Source of the DNA: JANNAT01 sp031422555
Lineage (GTDB): Bacteria > Pseudomonadota > Alphaproteobacteria > Rhodobacterales > Rhodobacteraceae
DNA length: 25,786 bases
Assembly (NCBI GenBank): GCA_031422555.1
Contig: JANPLZ010000103.1
Location: 1 to 25,786 of the forward strand
Reading direction: 5' to 3'
In this document: piece after piece, positions 23,034 to 25,786 of the stretch
Layout: the number at the start of each line of letters is the position of its first letter
How positions within the stretch are numbered: the first letter of the stretch is position 1
Program-made: the position numbers and the translations under genes
The notes under the pieces: model-generated
Database searches by the model: none
What the model saw: only the letters and a program-made list of their open reading frames with translations
What the model was told of the DNA's origin: nothing

Positions 23034-24149
23034 ATGTCCGATAATTTCGCTTGGGATATCATGGCTGACCCCACCCTGCCGCGCTTGCAAGTTGACCTGC
23101 TGACCCGCACTTTTGGCGGCGTGGCCGTGGTATCGGGTGTCAGCCTGTCGGTCGCCGCGGGGCAGGTGATGTGTTTGCTGGGGCCATCGGGTTGCGGCAA
23201 ATCCACCACCTTGCGGATGATCGCAGGCGTTGATCGTCCCGACGGCGGGCGGGTGACCATCGACGGCCAGCAAGTGTTCGGACCCGGGGTAAATCATCCG
23301 CCCGAAGCGCGCGGTGTGGGTCTGATGTTTCAGGATTTCGCGCTTTTTCCGCATCTTAGCGTGGCGGCCAATGTGGGCTTTGGGCTGACGGGCGACGCCC
23401 GGGTCAAGGCGCAGCGGGTCGATCATCTGTTGGAACGGGTTAATCTGACCGGCTTTGGCACCAAACATCCGCATCAGTTGTCGGGGGGCGAGCAGCAGCG
23501 CGTTGCCTTGGCCCGCGCGCTGGCACCGCGCCCGCGCGTCATGCTGATGGACGAGCCGTTTTCGGGTCTGGACAACCGGCTGCGCGATGGCATCCGCGAC
23601 GACACGCTCGCGGTGTTGAAAGACGAAGGCGCCGCGGTGTTGCTGGTGACGCATGAGCCGGACGAGGCGATGCGGATGGCTGACCAGATTGCCTTGATGC
23701 GCGAGGGCGTGATCGTGCAACGCGGCGCGCCCTATAACATCTATAACGCGCCCATTGACCGCGAGGCGGCGGCATTTTTCAGCGATATCAATGTGATCCG
23801 GGGGATATCGCGCGGGGCACTGACCGAAACCCCGTTTGGCGCATTCCTGACGCCGGGGCACGGTGATGGGGCGGCGGTGGATATTGTCATCCGCCCGCAG
23901 CATCTGAAGATCGACTTCGACCGCGCCGGTCGCGGCCCGAACCCCACCGCGATGGACGGCACGCCCGCGCGCGGGTCGGTGTTGCGGTCGCGCTATCTGG
24001 GCCGCGAAAGTCTGGTCGAGTTCCGGATGGATTTTGACGGATCGGTGCTGACCACCTCGGTGCCGGGGGTGTTTTTGCCAAAAGTTGACACGGTTTTGTG
24101 GCTGATGATCCGGCGCGACCGCTGTTTTGTGTTTCCTGCACGGGGGTAG
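23034..24149 (+). CDS. ABC transporter ATP-binding protein, FbpC/PotA type, orphan
   Basis: The product has 371 residues. The nucleotide-binding domain is complete: Walker A GPSGCGKST (50-58), Q-loop Gln100 (FQDFALFPHLSV), signature LSGGEQQR (149-156), Walker B VMLMDEP with Glu174, and switch His207. The C-terminal part (about 240-371) is a TOBE-like regulatory domain. Similarity is to ferric-iron, spermidine or sulfate importer ATPases. No permease or binding-protein gene lies next to it, so its partner is unknown. Two starts are possible: ATG 23034 (MSDNFAW) and ATG 23061 (MADPTLPRL); neither has a good ribosome binding site. The stop lies inside a tandem repeat. Confidence 0.9.
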   Translation: MSDNFAWDIMADPTLPRLQVDLLTRTFGGVAVVSGVSLSVAAGQVMCLLGPSGCGKSTTLRMIAGVDRPDGGRVTIDGQQVFGPGVNHPPEARGVGLMFQDFALFPHLSVAANVGFGLTGDARVKAQRVDHLLERVNLTGFGTKHPHQLSGGEQQRVALARALAPRPRVMLMDEPFSGLDNRLRDGIRDDTLAVLKDEGAAVLLVTHEPDEAMRMADQIALMREGVIVQRGAPYNIYNAPIDREAAAFFSDINVIRGISRGALTETPFGAFLTPGHGDGAAVDIVIRPQHLKIDFDRAGRGPNPTAMDGTPARGSVLRSRYLGRESLVEFRMDFDGSVLTTSVPGVFLPKVDTVLWLMIRRDRCFVFPARG

Positions 24150-24221
24150 GCTTGGCACGGGGGTAGGCTTGGCTGGCGCGGTTAGGCTTGGCACGGGGGT
24201 AGGCTTGGCTGGCGCGGTTGG
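24138..24221. repeat. 36-bp tandem repeat at the 3' end of the ABC gene
   Basis: Two near-identical 36-bp units lie at 24150-24185 and 24186-24221 (GCTTGGCACGGGGGTAGGCT plus a TGGCTGGCGCGG part). A partial copy (GCACGGGGGTAGGCTTGG) begins at 24138 and includes the TAG stop of the ABC gene, so the repeat unit carries the stop codon. There are no spacers between the copies, so this is not a CRISPR array. Confidence 0.85.
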
Positions 24222-24253
24222 GGGTTTCACACCCCCTAGCTGCTGGCGCAGCT
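24220..24253. terminator. Possible terminator hairpins between ABC and WYL genes
   Basis: GGGGG-TTTCACA-CCCCC (24220-24236) and AGCTGC-TGGC-GCAGCT (24238-24253) follow each other. The next bases, CCCCCCGTGGGATATTTG and then AGAACAGATGAAG, resemble, from memory, a common intergenic motif of Rhodobacterales. There is no clear T-run. The 154-base gap 24150-24303 holds only these and the 36-bp repeats. Confidence 0.45.
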
Positions 24254-24303
24254 TCCCCCCGTGGGATATTTGAGAACAGATGAAGCGAAATTTTAGATAA
24301 GTT

Positions 24304-24981
24304 TTAGGCAATTGGCCCCGCACTTGCCCGCCACGCCTGCAGGTTGCGCGCCACATCGTCGTCAAACATTTCGCCGGTGCGGGTGACGGCGATGATACGG
24401 TCGGCGCGAAAGCTGCGAAAATCCCGGCCGGAGTCGCACCACGCCGTCAGGGTGCGCAGCTTGCCCGCCTGCACCAGTTGCAAGGGGCGGATATCGAGAT
24501 GGCTTTCGCGGCCATTGGACTCGATATAGGTGATGGTCAGGCGTTCGCGCGCCCGGATTGCCGCCCGCATCAAGGGCATATGGGCCGGGGCGTTGGCCGG
24601 TTTTTGGCCGGCAAAGCTGTGCAGATCGTCCGGCTGCGGCGTGGTGGGTTGTGGCGTGACGGCGGCGATCTTGACGGCCAATCCGCGGGCGGCGCGGGCC
24701 AGACTGGCATCGGGGCCTTGCGCCACCAGCCGGATGCCGGTTCGCAGCACCTCGAGTTCGGCGGCGTTCAGGATCATCGGCGGCAAGGTTATCGGTGCGC
24801 GCAACAGGTAACCCACCCCGCGTTCGCCTTCGACCGGCAGGCCCGAGGCGGCCAAAGTGGACACATCGCGCCAGATCGTGCGCACCGACACCCCCAGCCG
24901 CTGTGCCATGTCGGATGCGCGGTGCAGCCGCCCGTCGCGCAGGATTTGGATCAGATCAAACAGACGGTCGGTGCGGCGCAT
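24304..24981 (-). CDS. WYL-domain transcriptional regulator, YafY type
   Basis: The product has 225 residues. The N-terminus is a winged helix-turn-helix: MRRTDRLFDLIQILRDGRLH, then ASDMAQRLGVSVRTIWRDVS and the wing LPVEGERGVGYLLR. The C-terminal half is a WYL ligand-sensing domain, with LTITYIESNGRESH, IRPLQLVQAGKLR, TLTAWCDSGRDFRSFRADRI. WYL domains are known or proposed to sense nucleic acids or small ligands. ATG 24981 is preferred over 25011 because GGAA (24987-24990) lies five bases upstream and the longer form would cross the operator. The gene is divergent to tatA. Its targets beyond itself are unknown. Confidence 0.9.
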   Translation of the reverse strand: MRRTDRLFDLIQILRDGRLHRASDMAQRLGVSVRTIWRDVSTLAASGLPVEGERGVGYLLRAPITLPPMILNAAELEVLRTGIRLVAQGPDASLARAARGLAVKIAAVTPQPTTPQPDDLHSFAGQKPANAPAHMPLMRAAIRARERLTITYIESNGRESHLDIRPLQLVQAGKLRTLTAWCDSGRDFRSFRADRIIAVTRTGEMFDDDVARNLQAWRASAGPIA

Positions 24982-25003
24982 CGATGTTCCAAGGCTGGGG
25001 GCT

Positions 25004-25023
25004 ACTGACATATAGCTGTCAGT
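25004..25023. promoter_or_regulatory. Inverted-repeat operator for the WYL regulator
   Basis: ACTGACA (25004-25010), spacer TATAGC, TGTCAGT (25017-25023): a perfect 7-bp inverted repeat with TGACA half-sites. It overlaps the predicted -10 box of the WYL gene. Symmetric TGACA sites are, as I recall, typical for this regulator family. Autoregulation is inferred. Confidence 0.65.
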
Positions 25024-25037
25024 TATCTGGGGGTAAA
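25009..25037 (-). promoter_or_regulatory. Sigma70-like promoter of the WYL gene
   Basis: On the minus strand TTTACC (25037-25032), a 17-base spacer and TATATG (25014-25009) form a promoter. The start would fall near 25002, giving a leader of about 20 bases to ATG 24981. The -10 box is inside the inverted repeat, so bound regulator would block polymerase. Confidence 0.55.
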
Positions 25038-25132
25038 GCGGTGCGTTCACGCGGATTTTCGGTATCATTCCGACCACTTTGCAGGCTTAGTCCACCCAAA
25101 GGCGCGACCTGCGCCACCATGGAGGGTTAAAC

Positions 25133-25375
25133 ATGCATCTACCGGGTCCATTGCCGCTGTTGATGATCGTGATTGTGGTTTTGGTGTTGTTTGGCCGGGG
25201 CAAAGTGTCCAGTCTGATGGGCGAATTTGGCCGGGGCATAACCGCGTTCAAAAAGGGCATTTCGGATGGCACCGCTGATCTGGCCAAAGCGGATCAGGCC
25301 AAGGCCGATGCCGAAAAAGAGGCTTTGGCCAAAGCCGCGCGTGATGTGACGCCGTCGGACACCGACAAAGTCTGA
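25133..25375 (+). CDS. tatA: Sec-independent protein translocase subunit TatA
   Basis: The product has 80 residues. TatA oligomerises in the inner membrane to let folded proteins with twin-arginine signals pass. It has one N-terminal membrane helix (LPGPLPLLMIVIVVLVLFG), a short hinge with FGRGKVSSLMGEFGRG, and then an amphipathic helix with GITAFKKGISDG. A charged Ala/Lys/Asp tail follows, ending DKV. The ATG follows GGAGGG (25121-25126). tatB starts 37 bases after its stop. An Ile/Val-rich membrane helix and the FKKG pattern mark it as TatA, not TatB. Confidence 0.93.
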   Translation: MHLPGPLPLLMIVIVVLVLFGRGKVSSLMGEFGRGITAFKKGISDGTADLAKADQAKADAEKEALAKAARDVTPSDTDKV

Positions 25376-25412
25376 GACTCGAAGTCTTAGGTCGCGAAAG
25401 GGCTGATCAGAC

Positions 25413-25786
25413 ATGTTTGGGGATATTGGCTGGGCCGAATTGCTGTTGATCGGCATTGTGGCGCTTGTGGTGATCGGGCCCGAAGATTTGCCGGGCATGT
25501 TCCGCCAGATCGGGCGGTTCACTGCCAAGCTGCGGCAGATGTCGCGCGAGTTTTCCCGCGCGATGGAGCAGGCGGCGAAAGAAACCGGCGTCAAGGACGT
25601 GGCCAAGGATTTGCGGGCGGTAACCTCGCCGGGGTCTTTGGGGTTGAACAAGGTGAAAGAGGCCGCCGACCGGTTCGAGAAATGGGATCCGATCAGCAGC
25701 GCCACCAAACCCAGCGCTGCCAAACCGCTGGTGCCGCCGCCGATGCCTGCCACGATTGTCGCCCATCCCGCGCTGACGCCCACAGC
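25413..25786 (+). CDS. tatB: Sec-independent protein translocase subunit TatB (3' end outside window)
   Basis: At least 124 residues lie before the window edge. TatB pairs with TatC to bind twin-arginine signal peptides. The N-terminus MFGDIGWAELLLIGIVALVV has the conserved early Glu of TatB. It continues with IGPEDLPGMFRQIGRFTAKL and a long amphipathic helix, SREFSRAMEQAAKETG. A Pro/Ala-rich tail begins near residue 100. tatC would be expected next. The 37-base gap after tatA contains a small palindrome, AGACT-CGA-AGTCT (25375-25387). Confidence 0.93.
   Translation, partial: MFGDIGWAELLLIGIVALVVIGPEDLPGMFRQIGRFTAKLRQMSREFSRAMEQAAKETGVKDVAKDLRAVTSPGSLGLNKVKEAADRFEKWDPISSATKPSAAKPLVPPPMPATIVAHPALTPT

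Noticed and set aside
24138..24221. CRISPR array
   Set aside because: The 36-bp units are directly adjacent with no spacers, there are only two full copies, and no cas gene is near.
22455..24365. Open frame of 636 codons on the minus strand across the SDR and ABC genes
   Set aside because: Both genes on the plus strand have clear motifs. The minus frame only mirrors codon bias, and its repeated Pro/Ala/Lys stretch is the 36-bp DNA repeat read backward.

Overview
The window is a gene-dense chromosomal segment of an alphaproteobacterium, most likely of the order Rhodobacterales (Rhodobacteraceae). The signs are a high-G+C coding style, a split nuo operon with small unknown genes between the subunit genes, a nuoN-birA-coaX-rnj order, a short mitochondrial-like NuoG, a Hint-domain protein, and CCCCGGA-N5-TCCGGGG intergenic palindromes. 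There is no rRNA, tRNA, insertion sequence, prophage or CRISPR array.

Region 1 (1-12201, all +) is the distal part of the operon for respiratory complex I (NADH:ubiquinone oxidoreductase): nuoG, H, I, J, K, L, M and N. Genes that are not complex I subunits lie between them: a membrane-protein fragment at the left edge, a putative lipoprotein (118-435), a DUF5333-like secreted protein (535-939), a DUF3291 protein (936-1439), a second putative lipoprotein (3481-3885), a small coiled-coil protein (4941-5171) and a carboxymuconolactone-decarboxylase-like protein with no Cys or His (5662-6072). Many neighbours overlap by 1-4 bases, which suggests translational coupling. The nuoJ-nuoK gap holds a cluster of RNA hairpins. 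nuoH ends in a run of seven G just before its stop, in the right phase for a -1 slip into the coiled-coil frame.

Region 2 (12194-15426, +) continues the transcript with birA (biotin-protein ligase), coaX (type III pantothenate kinase) and rnj (ribonuclease J). It ends at a strong hairpin plus T-run, followed by two palindromic repeats shared with the convergent gene.

Region 3 (15557-20463) holds an RhlE-type DEAD-box RNA helicase (-) with a long repetitive charged tail and a hairpin-rich leader, a small putative exported protein (+), an EamA/DMT transporter (-) overlapping that protein's 3' end, and prfC (peptide chain release factor 3, -).

Region 4 (20464-24303) holds an NTF2/SnoaL-like protein with a clear sigma70 promoter, a Hint-domain protein (-), an atypical short-chain dehydrogenase, and an ABC ATPase of the FbpC/PotA type with no permease or binding protein beside it. 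The 3' end of the ABC gene runs into a 36-bp tandem repeat.

Region 5 (24304-25786) holds a WYL-family regulator (-) whose predicted promoter overlaps a perfect inverted repeat, then tatA and the start of tatB (twin-arginine translocase), cut by the window edge.

No wholly new defence or mobile system was found. The best leads are the nuoH/coiled-coil slippery site, the hairpins between nuoJ and nuoK, the structured helicase leader, and the WYL operator.
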